Positions 44,335 to 53,170 are shown, numbered from the stretch's first letter. The stretch is 64,000 nucleotides of DNA from Pseudomonas azerbaijanoccidentalis (GCF_019145495.1 NZ_JAHSTU010000013.1:62001-126000); one strand, 5' to 3'. Notes: generated from the letters alone by a model not told the origin. Program-made: numbers and translations.

Positions 44335-45294
44335 ATGCCCCTGCCACCCGCCAAACCAAAAATCGCCATCAGCGCCTGCCTGATGGGTGCCGAGGTGCGA
44401 TACAACGGTGGGCACAAGGAATCGCGGTTGTGCAGCCGCACCCTCACTGACTACTTTGATTTCGTTACGGTCTGCCCGGAAGTCGCTATCGGCCTGGGCA
44501 TTCCTCGCGAGCCTATCCGGCTGGTAGGTAACCCGGTCGAGCCGCAGGCCGTTGGCACGGTCAACCGCGAGATCAACGTCACCCAGCCGCTGGCCGAGTA
44601 CGGACGCAAAATGGCAGCAGAACTCGACGACATCTGCGGCTACATCTTCATGCAAAAATCCCCGTCCTGCGGTCTGGAACGGGTCAAGGTCTATCACGCC
44701 AACGGTGCACCGGTGGACGGCGGCGGCCAGGGTATCTATGCCCAGGCCTTTTGCGCGCTGCATCCGGATTTGCCGGTGGAAGAAGACGGCCGGCTCAACG
44801 ATCCGGTACTGCGCGAAAACTTCCTCACCCGCGTGTTTGCCTACAGCGCCTGGCAAGATTTGTTGAAAGAAGGCCTGAGTCGCCGCGGTCTGACGGAGTT
44901 TCATTCGCGCTACAAATACCTGCTGATGGCCCACAACCCGGTGCAATACAAAGCCCTGGGCAATCTGCTGGGCAACATGGGCCAGACCGATCCGCAAGCA
45001 CTCGGTCCGCAGTACTTCAGCGAATTGATGGCCGCGCTCAAAAAATGTGCGACCCGGCGCACCCACACCAACGTGTTGCAGCACCTCAGCGGTTACCTGA
45101 AAAAAACCCTCAGCGCCGATGACAAACAGGAAGTGCAGCACGTGATTGGCCAGTATCGGCACGGCATCGTGCCGCTGGTGGTGCCGCTGACCCTGCTCAA
45201 GCATCACTTTCGGCAACACCCTGACCCGTACATCGCGCAACAGGTTTACCTGCAACCGCATCCGGAAAACCTCAGCCTGCGAAACGCCATTTAA
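44335..45294 (+). CDS. rudS: RudS-like tRNA 4-thiouridine desulfidase (DUF523-DUF1722 fusion)
   Basis: A 319-residue fusion of a TudS/DUF523 domain (about 8-155) with DUF1722/YbgA (about 195-310). Three cysteines fit the [4Fe-4S] site: Cys15 (ISACLMG), Cys47 (TVCPEVAIG) and Cys112 (SPSCG). TudS enzymes remove sulfur from thiouracil; as I recall, the fused form RudS removes the s4U modification from tRNA, the near-UV sensor of bacterial tRNA. It overlaps litR by one base (TAATG) and is upstream of the photolyase, a setting that supports a light or UV role. E. coli ybgA-phr shows the same pairing. Confidence 0.82.
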   Translation: MPLPPAKPKIAISACLMGAEVRYNGGHKESRLCSRTLTDYFDFVTVCPEVAIGLGIPREPIRLVGNPVEPQAVGTVNREINVTQPLAEYGRKMAAELDDICGYIFMQKSPSCGLERVKVYHANGAPVDGGGQGIYAQAFCALHPDLPVEEDGRLNDPVLRENFLTRVFAYSAWQDLLKEGLSRRGLTEFHSRYKYLLMAHNPVQYKALGNLLGNMGQTDPQALGPQYFSELMAALKKCATRRTHTNVLQHLSGYLKKTLSADDKQEVQHVIGQYRHGIVPLVVPLTLLKHHFRQHPDPYIAQQVYLQPHPENLSLRNAI

Positions 45295-46235
45295 TGAAAG
45301 ACCTACTCGACAGCAGCGCCAGCGAAGACTTCGAGGCCGACTTCAAAAAGGCCCTCGACGAGGGCTGGCTGCCGATTCGCGAAGTGGCCCGCCAGACGGG
45401 CGTCAACGCCGTGACCTTGCGCGCCTGGGAACGGCGCTACGGTTTGATCGTGCCGCAGCGTACGCCCAAAGGGCATCGCTTGTTTTCCGCTGAACATGTG
45501 CAGCGCATCCAGACGATCCTCACCTGGCTCAACCGTGGCGTCGCCGTCAGCCAGGTCAAGCAACTGCTCGATACCCCACAAGCCTTTAGCCAACCGGTGG
45601 AAAACGACTGGCAACGGCTACGCCACACGTTGCTGCTGGCGGTCACGAAACTGACCGAGCGTGCTCTGGATGACACCGTCAACCAGGCCATGGCGCTCTA
45701 TCCGCCGCGGACCTTGTGTGAGCAATTGTTGCTGCCGTTACTGGCAGAACTGGAGCAACGCTGGCAAGGCCAGTTCGGCGCGCAGATGGAACGGGTGTTT
45801 TTTTATTCCTGGTTGCGCAGCAAATTCGGTGCGCGCATCTACCATAACAACCGTCAGTTACACACCGCGCCCTTGCTGTTGATCAACCATTCGGACCTGC
45901 CACTGGAACCTCACCTGTGGCTCACGGCCTGGCTGGTCAGCAGTGCCGATTGCCCGGTAGAAGTGTTCGACTGGCCATTGCCTGCCGGTGAACTGGCGCT
46001 GGCAGTGGATTATCTGCAACCCCGGGGCGTACTGCTGTATTCCAGCAAAGCCATAAACCTTGCGCAGTTGCCGAAACTTTTGAACAACGTCAGTTGCCCA
46101 AAAATGATCGCCGGACCAACGGTGTGCATTCACCACGCCGAGTTGTCCGCAAGAACTTCACAAATGACTGATTTGTACCTGGCCGAAGACCCCTTGTTGG
46201 CACACCAGGCACTGGTTCAGTGCGGGCTCCTTTAA
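45294..46235 (+). CDS. MerR family regulator, class II LitR-like (no cobalamin motifs)
   Basis: A 313-residue regulator with an N-terminal MerR winged helix (about 25-95, IREVARQTGVNAVTLRAWERR) and a C-terminal region shaped like the CarH/LitR cobalamin module. The CarH signatures are absent: W-x9-EH reads WQGQFGAQMER and no DxHxxG follows. This matches class II LitR proteins of P. putida, which, as I recall, act with a separate LOV blue-light receptor and not with adenosylcobalamin. It probably binds the TGTACAG boxes before rudS and the FAD gene. Confidence 0.84.
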   Translation: MKDLLDSSASEDFEADFKKALDEGWLPIREVARQTGVNAVTLRAWERRYGLIVPQRTPKGHRLFSAEHVQRIQTILTWLNRGVAVSQVKQLLDTPQAFSQPVENDWQRLRHTLLLAVTKLTERALDDTVNQAMALYPPRTLCEQLLLPLLAELEQRWQGQFGAQMERVFFYSWLRSKFGARIYHNNRQLHTAPLLLINHSDLPLEPHLWLTAWLVSSADCPVEVFDWPLPAGELALAVDYLQPRGVLLYSSKAINLAQLPKLLNNVSCPKMIAGPTVCIHHAELSARTSQMTDLYLAEDPLLAHQALVQCGLL

Positions 46236-46269
46236 TGGCGCTTCTTTAATGATTAGTACGGACATCACC

Positions 46270-47715
46270 ATGCAATTGATCTGGCTGCGCAGCGACTTGC
46301 GCCTACACGACAACACTGCCCTTTCGGCCGCCGCTGCGGTTGGCCCCTGCGTGGCGGTGTATTTGCTGAGCCCGGAGCAATGGCTGGAACATGACGATGC
46401 GCCATGCAAAGTGGATTTCTGGTTACGCAACCTCAACGAGCTGAGCGCCGCGCTGGGCCAATTGAACATCCCGTTGCTGATCCGCACGGCGCCGCGCTGG
46501 GATGACGCACCGCAGGTGCTGCTCGATCTTTGTCGGCAATTGAATATCGAAGCCGTGCACGTCAACGAGGAATACGGCATTCATGAAACCGACCGGGACG
46601 GCGCAGTGGCCGAAACGCTCAACGCCCAAGGCGTAGGTTTTCACAGTTACCTTGATCAATTGTTGTTCAAGCCGGGCAGCGTCCTGACCAAGACCGGCAC
46701 GTATTTCCAGGTCTTCAGTCAGTTCCGCAAGGTGTGTTACGAACGCCTGCATCGCTCACTGCCTCGGCTGGTGAGCACGCCGATGACTCAAGTACCGCTG
46801 AACATTGCCAGTGATCAGGTGCCGGCCAGCGTCAAAGGGTTTGAAACCCCCACCGCCAGCCTTCGCGCGCTGTGGCCTGCCGGGGAAACCGAAGCCCGGC
46901 GCCGACTCGACACCTTCACCGACGCGCAGATCGACTATTACCAGAGCGAGCGCGATTTTCCGGCAAAACCCGGCACCAGCCAGCTCTCGGCGTATCTTGC
47001 CGCCGGAGTGATTTCACCGCGCCAATGCCTGCACGCCGCGCTGCAAAGCAATCAGGGCGAGTTTGAAAGCGGCAAGGTCGGTGCCGTCACCTGGATCAAT
47101 GAGCTGCTGTGGCGCGAGTTCTATAAACACATTCTGGTGGGCTACCCACGGGTATCCCGTCACCGTGCCTTCCGCCCGGAAACCGAAGCCCTGGCCTGGC
47201 GTCATGCCCCCGAAGAACTCGCGGCCTGGCAGCAGGGCCGCACCGGTTTGCCGATTATCGACGCCGCCATGCGTCAACTGCTGGAAACCGGCTGGATGCA
47301 TAACCGCTTGCGCATGGTGGTGGCGATGTTCCTGACCAAGAACCTGCTGATTGACTGGCGTGAGGGCGAGCGCTTTTTCATGCGCCACCTGATCGATGGC
47401 GACCTCGCCGCCAACAACGGTGGCTGGCAATGGAGCTCTTCCACCGGCACCGACTCCGCGCCTTACTTCCGGATCTTCAATCCGCTGAGCCAGTCGGAAA
47501 AGTTCGACGCCGAAGGCGTATTCATCAAGCACTGGCTGCCGGAACTGTCGGGGCTGAACAAAAAAGAGCTGCACAACCCGGCGCAACTCAGTGGTTTGTT
47601 CGGCGTGGCGGATTACCCGTCACCGATTGTCGATCTGAACACGTCCCGCGCGCGCGCCCTGGCGGCGTTCAAGAACCTGCCGACGCGGCAGAACGCCGGA
47701 GGCCTGCATGAGTAG
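46270..47715 (+). CDS. phrB: Deoxyribodipyrimidine photolyase
   Basis: A 481-residue flavoprotein that repairs cyclobutane pyrimidine dimers using blue light. The N-terminal photolyase domain (about 2-165) binds the antenna; the FAD domain (about 275-470) carries WINELLWREFY, RTGLPIIDAAMRQL and NNGGWQWSSSTGTD. The ATG at 46270 is preferred; an in-frame ATG at 46249 lacks a ribosome-binding site. It overlaps the next gene by eight bases, so the following six genes are translationally coupled to it. Confidence 0.95.
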   Translation: MQLIWLRSDLRLHDNTALSAAAAVGPCVAVYLLSPEQWLEHDDAPCKVDFWLRNLNELSAALGQLNIPLLIRTAPRWDDAPQVLLDLCRQLNIEAVHVNEEYGIHETDRDGAVAETLNAQGVGFHSYLDQLLFKPGSVLTKTGTYFQVFSQFRKVCYERLHRSLPRLVSTPMTQVPLNIASDQVPASVKGFETPTASLRALWPAGETEARRRLDTFTDAQIDYYQSERDFPAKPGTSQLSAYLAAGVISPRQCLHAALQSNQGEFESGKVGAVTWINELLWREFYKHILVGYPRVSRHRAFRPETEALAWRHAPEELAAWQQGRTGLPIIDAAMRQLLETGWMHNRLRMVVAMFLTKNLLIDWREGERFFMRHLIDGDLAANNGGWQWSSSTGTDSAPYFRIFNPLSQSEKFDAEGVFIKHWLPELSGLNKKELHNPAQLSGLFGVADYPSPIVDLNTSRARALAAFKNLPTRQNAGGLHE

Positions 47716-48130
47716 TTTCCTGCAACAGTTCGCCCAACAGTTTGCAGAGCTGGATAAAGACAACCTGCGTCGCCTCGATGACCTTTATACCCCGGACGTG
47801 CGATTTACCGATCCCTTGCACGAAGTCCAGGGCCTTGGACAATTGCGCAGCTATTTCGCCGAGCTGTACTCCAATGTCAGTGATCTGCGCTTCGATTTTC
47901 ACGGCTTCGACCAGATTGCCGAAGGCGAGGGTTATCTGCGCTGGGTCATGAGTTACCGTCATCCGCGCCTGGCCGGCGGCCAACTGATTCGGGTCGACGG
48001 CTGCTCGCACTTACGCTGGCGCGACAAAGTTTATTGCCACCGGGATTACTTCGATGCCGGGGCGCTTCTTTATGAACATCTACCCGTATTGGGCCGGGCG
48101 ATTGCCTGGCTGAAAAGGAGAATGGGATGA
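47708..48130 (+). CDS. NTF2/SnoaL-like protein
   Basis: A 140-residue cone-fold protein of the SnoaL-like group (DDLYTPDVRFTDPLHEVQG and the later DGCSHLRWRDKVYCHRDYFDAG). Such domains are isomerases, dehydratases or binding modules; the role is unknown. It overlaps phrB by eight bases and the SDR gene by four. Confidence 0.83.
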   Translation: MSSFLQQFAQQFAELDKDNLRRLDDLYTPDVRFTDPLHEVQGLGQLRSYFAELYSNVSDLRFDFHGFDQIAEGEGYLRWVMSYRHPRLAGGQLIRVDGCSHLRWRDKVYCHRDYFDAGALLYEHLPVLGRAIAWLKRRMG

Positions 48131-48909
48131 TTCTTACACCACCACGACGATACTGGCTGACCGGCGCCAGCAGCGGGATTGGCGCCGCGCTGGCCGAAGA
48201 AATCCTTAAAACCGGCGCCCACGTGGCCGTCAGCTCGCGCTCGCTGGCGCCGCTGAAACTCTTGTCCGAGCGTTTTCCGGGGCAAGTGCTGGTGGTGGCG
48301 GGCGACCTGACCAACAGCCAGACCGTCCGTGAAATCGGTGAACAGATTGCCGAGGACTGGGGCTCACTGGACACGGTCATTCTCAACGCGGGCACCTGTG
48401 AGTACGTGGACGCCAAGCAGTTCGACGCCTCGATCGTTGAACACGTGGTGCGCACCAATCTGCTCGCCAGCAGCTATTGCATCGAAGCCGCCCTGCCGCT
48501 GTTGCGCAAAGGCATCGCCCCGCACCTGGTCGGCGTGGCCAGTTCAGTGACCTACCTGCCGCTGCCAAGGGCGGAAGCCTACGGGGCTTCGAAAGCCGGT
48601 TTGCGTTACTTGTTCGAATCCTTGCGCATCGACCTGGCGCCGCAAGGCATTGAAGTCACGGTGGTCAGCCCGGGGTTCGTCAATACCCCGCTGACGGCAA
48701 AAAACGATTTCCCCATGCCCCTGAGCTGGCCCGCGGACAAGGCCGCACGGCACATCATCGGCAAGCTGCGGGATCGGCCGCTGGAGATCGCGTTTCCGGG
48801 GTTGTTCATGGCCGCCCTGTGGCCGATGTCGAAATTGCCCGACCGAGTGAAACTGGCGATCGGTAAACGCATGTTGCGCAGTAACCCGCCGATCAAGGAT
48901 CAGCCGTGA
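48127..48909 (+). CDS. Short-chain dehydrogenase/reductase
   Basis: A 260-residue classical SDR with TGASSGIG (about 12-19), NAG (about 92-94), a Ser near 138 and YGASKAG (Tyr near 153, Lys near 157). It may reduce or oxidise a lipid-linked group in the membrane-modifying module. It overlaps both neighbours (ATGA). Confidence 0.88.
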   Translation: MILTPPRRYWLTGASSGIGAALAEEILKTGAHVAVSSRSLAPLKLLSERFPGQVLVVAGDLTNSQTVREIGEQIAEDWGSLDTVILNAGTCEYVDAKQFDASIVEHVVRTNLLASSYCIEAALPLLRKGIAPHLVGVASSVTYLPLPRAEAYGASKAGLRYLFESLRIDLAPQGIEVTVVSPGFVNTPLTAKNDFPMPLSWPADKAARHIIGKLRDRPLEIAFPGLFMAALWPMSKLPDRVKLAIGKRMLRSNPPIKDQP

Positions 48910-50153
48910 ACATTGCCATAGTCGGCAGCGGCATTTCGGGACTGACCTGCGCCTACCTGCTCAATCGCCGACATCAGATCACCGTGTTCGAAGCCAGCGA
49001 TTGCGTTGGCGGGCACACCCACACCGAGAACGTGACGGTCGATGGCCGACGTTATGCGGTGGACACCGGTTTCATCGTATTCAATGACTGGACCTATCCC
49101 AACTTCATTCGCCTGCTTGGCGCATTGGGCGTGGGGTTCAAACCCACCGAAATGAGTTTTTCGGTCACCGACCCCGACAGCGGTATCGAATACAACGGCA
49201 ACAATTTCAACAGCCTTTTCGCCCAGCGCCGCAACCTGTTGTCACCCGGGTTCTGGGGCATGCTGCGCGACATCCTGCGCTTCAATAAAGAAGCCTTGCG
49301 CGATCTGGAACAGCAACGGATCAAACCCGACACCACACTCAATGACTATCTGACGGCGGGCCGCTACGGCGAGCGTTTCATCCTGCACTACATCGTGCCG
49401 ATGGGTGCGGCGATCTGGTCGATGCCGATGGCCGACATGCTGGCTTTCCCGCTGCAACTGTTTGTCCGGTTTTTCAAGAACCATGGTCTGCTGTCTGTCA
49501 GCAATCGCCCGCAATGGCAGGTGATCGAAGGGGGTTCTAGCGCCTACGTGGCGCCGTTGATAGCTGGCTTTCGCGAAAATATTCGCCTTGACTGCCCAGT
49601 GACGCGGGTCGAGCGTGACGCAGAAGGGGTGGTTATCCACAGCGCCGGCGCCAGCGAGCGTTTCGATAAAGTGGTGTTCGCCTGCCACAGCGATCAGGCG
49701 TTGAAGCTGCTGACCGTACCAAGCGACGCCGAGCAAGCAATCCTCGGTGCCCTGCCCTACGCCGACAACGAAGTGGTGCTGCACACCGATACGCGACTGT
49801 TGCCTGAGCGAAAACTCGCCTGGGCCAGCTGGAATTTTCGTCTCGCCGGTTCCGGCCACACCCATGCTGCCGTGACCTACGACATGAACATCCTGCAAGG
49901 CATCCAGAGCGACACAACGTTCTGCGTCAGCCTCAACCAGAGCGCCGCCATCAGCCCTTCCAAAGTGCTCGCCAGATACACCTACGCCCACCCGCAATTC
50001 AGCCTGGCATCGGTGGCCGCCCAGGCGCGCTGGGAAGAACTGCACGGCGCGCAACATACCTACTACTGCGGGGCATACTGGGCCAACGGTTTCCATGAGG
50101 ACGGCGTGGTCAGCGCCTTGCGCGTTGCCGGCGCCTTTGGAGAAACCCTGTGA
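48906..50153 (+). CDS. FAD-dependent oxidoreductase (COG2907)
   Basis: A 415-residue flavin amine oxidase-like protein: IVGSGISGLTCAYLL (about 4-18), the GGHTHTENV segment (about 35-43) and YCGAYWANGFHEDGV near the C-terminus. COG2907 proteins recur next to Cfa-like methyltransferases, and the same fold is fused to cyclopropane synthase in plants, so a role in fatty acyl chain oxidation or desaturation is plausible. It overlaps both neighbours. Confidence 0.86.
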   Translation: MNIAIVGSGISGLTCAYLLNRRHQITVFEASDCVGGHTHTENVTVDGRRYAVDTGFIVFNDWTYPNFIRLLGALGVGFKPTEMSFSVTDPDSGIEYNGNNFNSLFAQRRNLLSPGFWGMLRDILRFNKEALRDLEQQRIKPDTTLNDYLTAGRYGERFILHYIVPMGAAIWSMPMADMLAFPLQLFVRFFKNHGLLSVSNRPQWQVIEGGSSAYVAPLIAGFRENIRLDCPVTRVERDAEGVVIHSAGASERFDKVVFACHSDQALKLLTVPSDAEQAILGALPYADNEVVLHTDTRLLPERKLAWASWNFRLAGSGHTHAAVTYDMNILQGIQSDTTFCVSLNQSAAISPSKVLARYTYAHPQFSLASVAAQARWEELHGAQHTYYCGAYWANGFHEDGVVSALRVAGAFGETL

Positions 50154-50965
50154 ACAGCGCCTTGTACAGCGGCTGGATTGCCCATCGACGTTTTACTCCG
50201 CGGACTCACCAGTTTCGTTACCGTATCGGCCTGCTGTACCTGGACCTCGACGAACAGCAAGACGTGTTTGGCTTGTCGCGTCTTTCGGGCCTGAGCCGTT
50301 TTGCACCGTTTTCGTTCCGCGAAACCGATTACCTCAAGGCGTACACCAGCCGTGGCGTACGCCTGATCGACGCGGTGCGGCAACAGGTGAGCGAAGCCAT
50401 CGGCCATGTGCCGCAAGGCTCGATCTGTCTGCTGACCCAACCCCGCAGCTGGGGACTGTCATTCAACCCGGTGAGTTTTTTCTATTGCCATGAAGCCGAC
50501 GGGCAATTGGCAGCGATTGTCTGCGAAGTCAGCAACACGCCTTGGCGCGAGCGCTATCACTACGTGTTGCCGGCCAAAGCACCAGAAGATCTGTCGGACT
50601 TCCACCAACACTTTTCCGTGCCCAAAGCCTTTCATGTCTCGCCGTTTTTGCCCCGCGATATTCAGTACCGCATGAGCTTCAGCCCGGTGGCGAAACGCAT
50701 CGGTGTGCACATGGCCGACTGGCAGGGCGAGGAAAAACTCTTCGATGCCACGCTCAGGCTCAAACGCGAAACCCTTGATCGCGCCAGCCTGCACCGTTAC
50801 TTGCGGCGTTTTCCGTGGATGACCGCGAAAACCGCCCTGGCGATTTATTGGCAAGCCCTGCGTCTGCTGCTCAAGCGCTTGCCGTTGTTTGCTCATCGGG
50901 CTGCCGAGGGCAGCTTTCAAACCGCCACCGTCCCTCCCAAGGATCGCCGCCATGAAATCCTCTAG
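50150..50965 (+). CDS. DUF1365 protein
   Basis: A 271-residue protein of the DUF1365/COG3496 family: AHRRFTPRTHQFRY near the N-terminus, LLTQPRSWGLSFNPVSFFY in the middle and KAFHVSPFL later. Its function is not established; it is a steady partner of COG2907 and Cfa-like genes. Start is a GTG at 50150 overlapping the previous stop. It overlaps the Cfa-like gene by 14 bases. Confidence 0.85.
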   Translation: MNSALYSGWIAHRRFTPRTHQFRYRIGLLYLDLDEQQDVFGLSRLSGLSRFAPFSFRETDYLKAYTSRGVRLIDAVRQQVSEAIGHVPQGSICLLTQPRSWGLSFNPVSFFYCHEADGQLAAIVCEVSNTPWRERYHYVLPAKAPEDLSDFHQHFSVPKAFHVSPFLPRDIQYRMSFSPVAKRIGVHMADWQGEEKLFDATLRLKRETLDRASLHRYLRRFPWMTAKTALAIYWQALRLLLKRLPLFAHRAAEGSFQTATVPPKDRRHEIL

Positions 50966-52223
50966 CATTTCGCTCAAGGCCAATCTGTTCGGCACTTATG
51001 TCCTGAGCGGATCGTTGCTGCGTCGTGGTGTGCTGCGGCAACTGGCGCGACTCGAACACGGCCAGCTGGTGCTGATTGAAGACGGTGAACGGCAGGTGTT
51101 CGGCAGCACCGGCAGCCCCCTGCTGGGAGAAATCCATATCCTCGACACCGCCGCCTGGGGGCTGGTGGCGAGCAAGGGTTCGATTGGCGCAGCCGAGGCG
51201 TTCATTCACGGCTACTGGAGCTCACCGGATTTGACCGCGGTGGTCCGGGTGTTCGTCAGCAACCTTGAGGTGCTCGATGCCCTGGAAGGCGGCCTGACAA
51301 AACTCGGGCGGCCACTGATCCAGGCCCTGCACTGGCTGAACCGCAACACACGCAAGGGCTCGCAGAAGAACATCGCCGCCCATTACGATCTGGGCAACGA
51401 CTTGTTCGAACAGTTCCTCGACCCGACCATGATGTATTCGGCCGCGCAGTTCCTGCATGCCGACGACAGCCTGGAGCAGGCGCAACTGAACAAACTGCAG
51501 CGAATTTGCCAGAAGCTCGCCCTCAAACCCACGGATCATCTGCTGGAAATCGGCACCGGCTGGGGCAGCATGGCCCTGTACGCCGCGCAGCACTACGGCT
51601 GCAAAGTCACCACCACCACGCTCTCCAAAGAGCAGTACGCCTTCACGGCAAAACGCATCGAAGCGCTGGGGCTGCAAGATCAAGTCACTTTGTTGCTCAA
51701 GGACTATCGCGACCTCACCGGCCAGTACGACAAACTGGTGTCGATCGAGATGATCGAAGCGGTCGGCCATCGCTTCCTGCCAACGTACTTCAAGCAGTGT
51801 GCGCACTTGCTCAAAGGCAACGGCCTGATGCTGTTGCAAGCCATCACCATCCGCGAGCAGCGGTATGAGCAGGCCAAGGACAGCGTCGACTTTATCCAGA
51901 GATACATTTTCCCCGGTGGCGCCCTGCCCTGTGTACAGAAAATGCTCGAGATCGTCAGCCGCGACACCGACATGAACCTGCTGCACATGGAAGATTTCGG
52001 CCTGCACTACGCCCGGACCTTGCGCTTGTGGCACGAGAATTTTCGTCTGGCCCATAGCCGCTTGAGCGAATTGGGCTACGACGATTATTTCCTGCGCCTG
52101 TGGGAGTATTACCTGTGCTACTGCGAGGGCGGCTTTCTTGAGCGCACCATCGGCACAGCGCAATTGCTGTTGGCCAAACCGTCGGCGATCACCGCGCCGC
52201 TGCTCGGCCGTTTCGATGCTTGA
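50952..52223 (+). CDS. Cfa-like SAM-dependent fatty acid methyltransferase (COG2230)
   Basis: A 423-residue relative of cyclopropane fatty acid synthase. SAM motif LLEIGTGWGS (about 197-206). Of the E. coli Cfa bicarbonate-site residues as I recall them, Glu239 (here Glu269), Tyr317 (Tyr353) and Cys354 (Cys391) are kept. Cys139 is Ala164 (YSAAQF) and His266 is Gln296 (LLQAIT). That suggests a C-methyltransferase of another type, perhaps like UfaM in furan fatty acid synthesis, and not a plain cyclopropane synthase. The ATG at 50952 has AAGGA upstream. Confidence 0.88.
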   Translation: MKSSSISLKANLFGTYVLSGSLLRRGVLRQLARLEHGQLVLIEDGERQVFGSTGSPLLGEIHILDTAAWGLVASKGSIGAAEAFIHGYWSSPDLTAVVRVFVSNLEVLDALEGGLTKLGRPLIQALHWLNRNTRKGSQKNIAAHYDLGNDLFEQFLDPTMMYSAAQFLHADDSLEQAQLNKLQRICQKLALKPTDHLLEIGTGWGSMALYAAQHYGCKVTTTTLSKEQYAFTAKRIEALGLQDQVTLLLKDYRDLTGQYDKLVSIEMIEAVGHRFLPTYFKQCAHLLKGNGLMLLQAITIREQRYEQAKDSVDFIQRYIFPGGALPCVQKMLEIVSRDTDMNLLHMEDFGLHYARTLRLWHENFRLAHSRLSELGYDDYFLRLWEYYLCYCEGGFLERTIGTAQLLLAKPSAITAPLLGRFDA

Positions 52224-52719
52224 ACGTCTGGCCAATGCGGTGTTGTTTCAGCTCGGCTGGTTTGCATGCGTGATGGGCGGCAACAGCCTGTGGTTGCTGG
52301 TGGCGCTGGCGGTGCTGGTGATTCATCTGCTGTGGATAAGTAGCTGGGCGCAGGAAGGTCGGCTGATCCTCAGTGTGGTGTTGCTCGGCACCGCTGTGGA
52401 CAGTGCTCTGCGCTGGCTTGGGGTGTTCGACTTCAAAGACCTTTCGCCGTTGATTCCACTCTGGCTGATGTTGCTGTGGGCGTTATTGGCCAGCACCTTG
52501 CGCCACTGCCTGGGCTGGAGCGCCACTCCACTGTGGCGAGCGAGCCTGCTCGGGGCTGTGGGTGGGCCGCTGTCGTATTACGCCGGTGGCCAACTGGCCG
52601 GGGTGCAATTTCCCTTCGGAGTCTTGCCGACGCTGATCGGCCTCGGCCTGCTCTGGGCGCTGTTGCTTCCACTGTTGCAGGTGATGGCCGCCCGTCTCAA
52701 ACCCGCGCTGGACGACTAG
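52216..52719 (+). CDS. DUF2878 membrane protein
   Basis: A 167-residue integral membrane protein with about five helices. It starts inside the end of the Cfa-like gene (eight-base overlap), so it belongs to the same operon. DUF2878 has no known function; the pairing suggests it supports the lipid modification. Last of the coupled module. Confidence 0.82.
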   Translation: MLERLANAVLFQLGWFACVMGGNSLWLLVALAVLVIHLLWISSWAQEGRLILSVVLLGTAVDSALRWLGVFDFKDLSPLIPLWLMLLWALLASTLRHCLGWSATPLWRASLLGAVGGPLSYYAGGQLAGVQFPFGVLPTLIGLGLLWALLLPLLQVMAARLKPALDD

Positions 52720-52771
52720 CGTCCGTCAGCGCTTTCACACAGCACCGGGCCACTGCCTTACACTGCGCGCC

Positions 52772-53077
52772 ATGAAAACCATCCCTCACACGCAAATCGC
52801 CACACCCGCGGTGACCTGCTCGACCTGTGCCGCCTGCTGCTGCCAGCTCGAAGTCATGTTGATCACCGACACCGGCGTGCCCGAACGGTATATCGATACC
52901 GATGACTGGGGCGGTGAAGTCATGCTGCGTCTGGATGACGGCTGGTGCGCTGCGCTGGATCGCAACACGATGATGTGCACCATCTACGAAAAACGCCCGC
53001 TGATCTGCCGGGAATTCGAGATGGGGGCACCGGAATGTATTGAGGAACGCCAGGGGATCAGCTCGGCGTATCGTTGA
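52772..53077 (+). CDS. YkgJ family cysteine cluster protein
   Basis: A 101-residue protein of the zinc- or iron-chelating CxxCxxCC type: STCAACCCQ (about 17-25), then a Cys in GWCAALD, one in MMCTIY and one in LICREFE, with a last Cys in PECIEE. Family proteins bind metal; the role is unknown. It lies 52 bases after DUF2878 and may or may not share its transcript. Confidence 0.85.
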   Translation: MKTIPHTQIATPAVTCSTCAACCCQLEVMLITDTGVPERYIDTDDWGGEVMLRLDDGWCAALDRNTMMCTIYEKRPLICREFEMGAPECIEERQGISSAYR

Positions 53078-53080
53078 AGC

Positions 53081-53170
53081 TGCAAGAGCGAGCCTGCTCG
53101 CAATAACGATTTACCGGTCAACATTGATGTTGAATCCGAGATCGCCATCGCGAGCAGGCTCGCTCCTGCA
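53081..53170. repeat. REPIN, family B
   Basis: Arms TGCAAGAGCGAGCCTGCTCG and its inverted partner around a spacer of about 45 bases, between the convergent ykgJ-like and pagL genes. Confidence 0.9.

Noticed and set aside
2374..53170. CRISPR array from the many repeats
   Set aside because: The repeats are scattered singly as inverted pairs between genes; there are no regular direct repeats with spacers and no cas genes.
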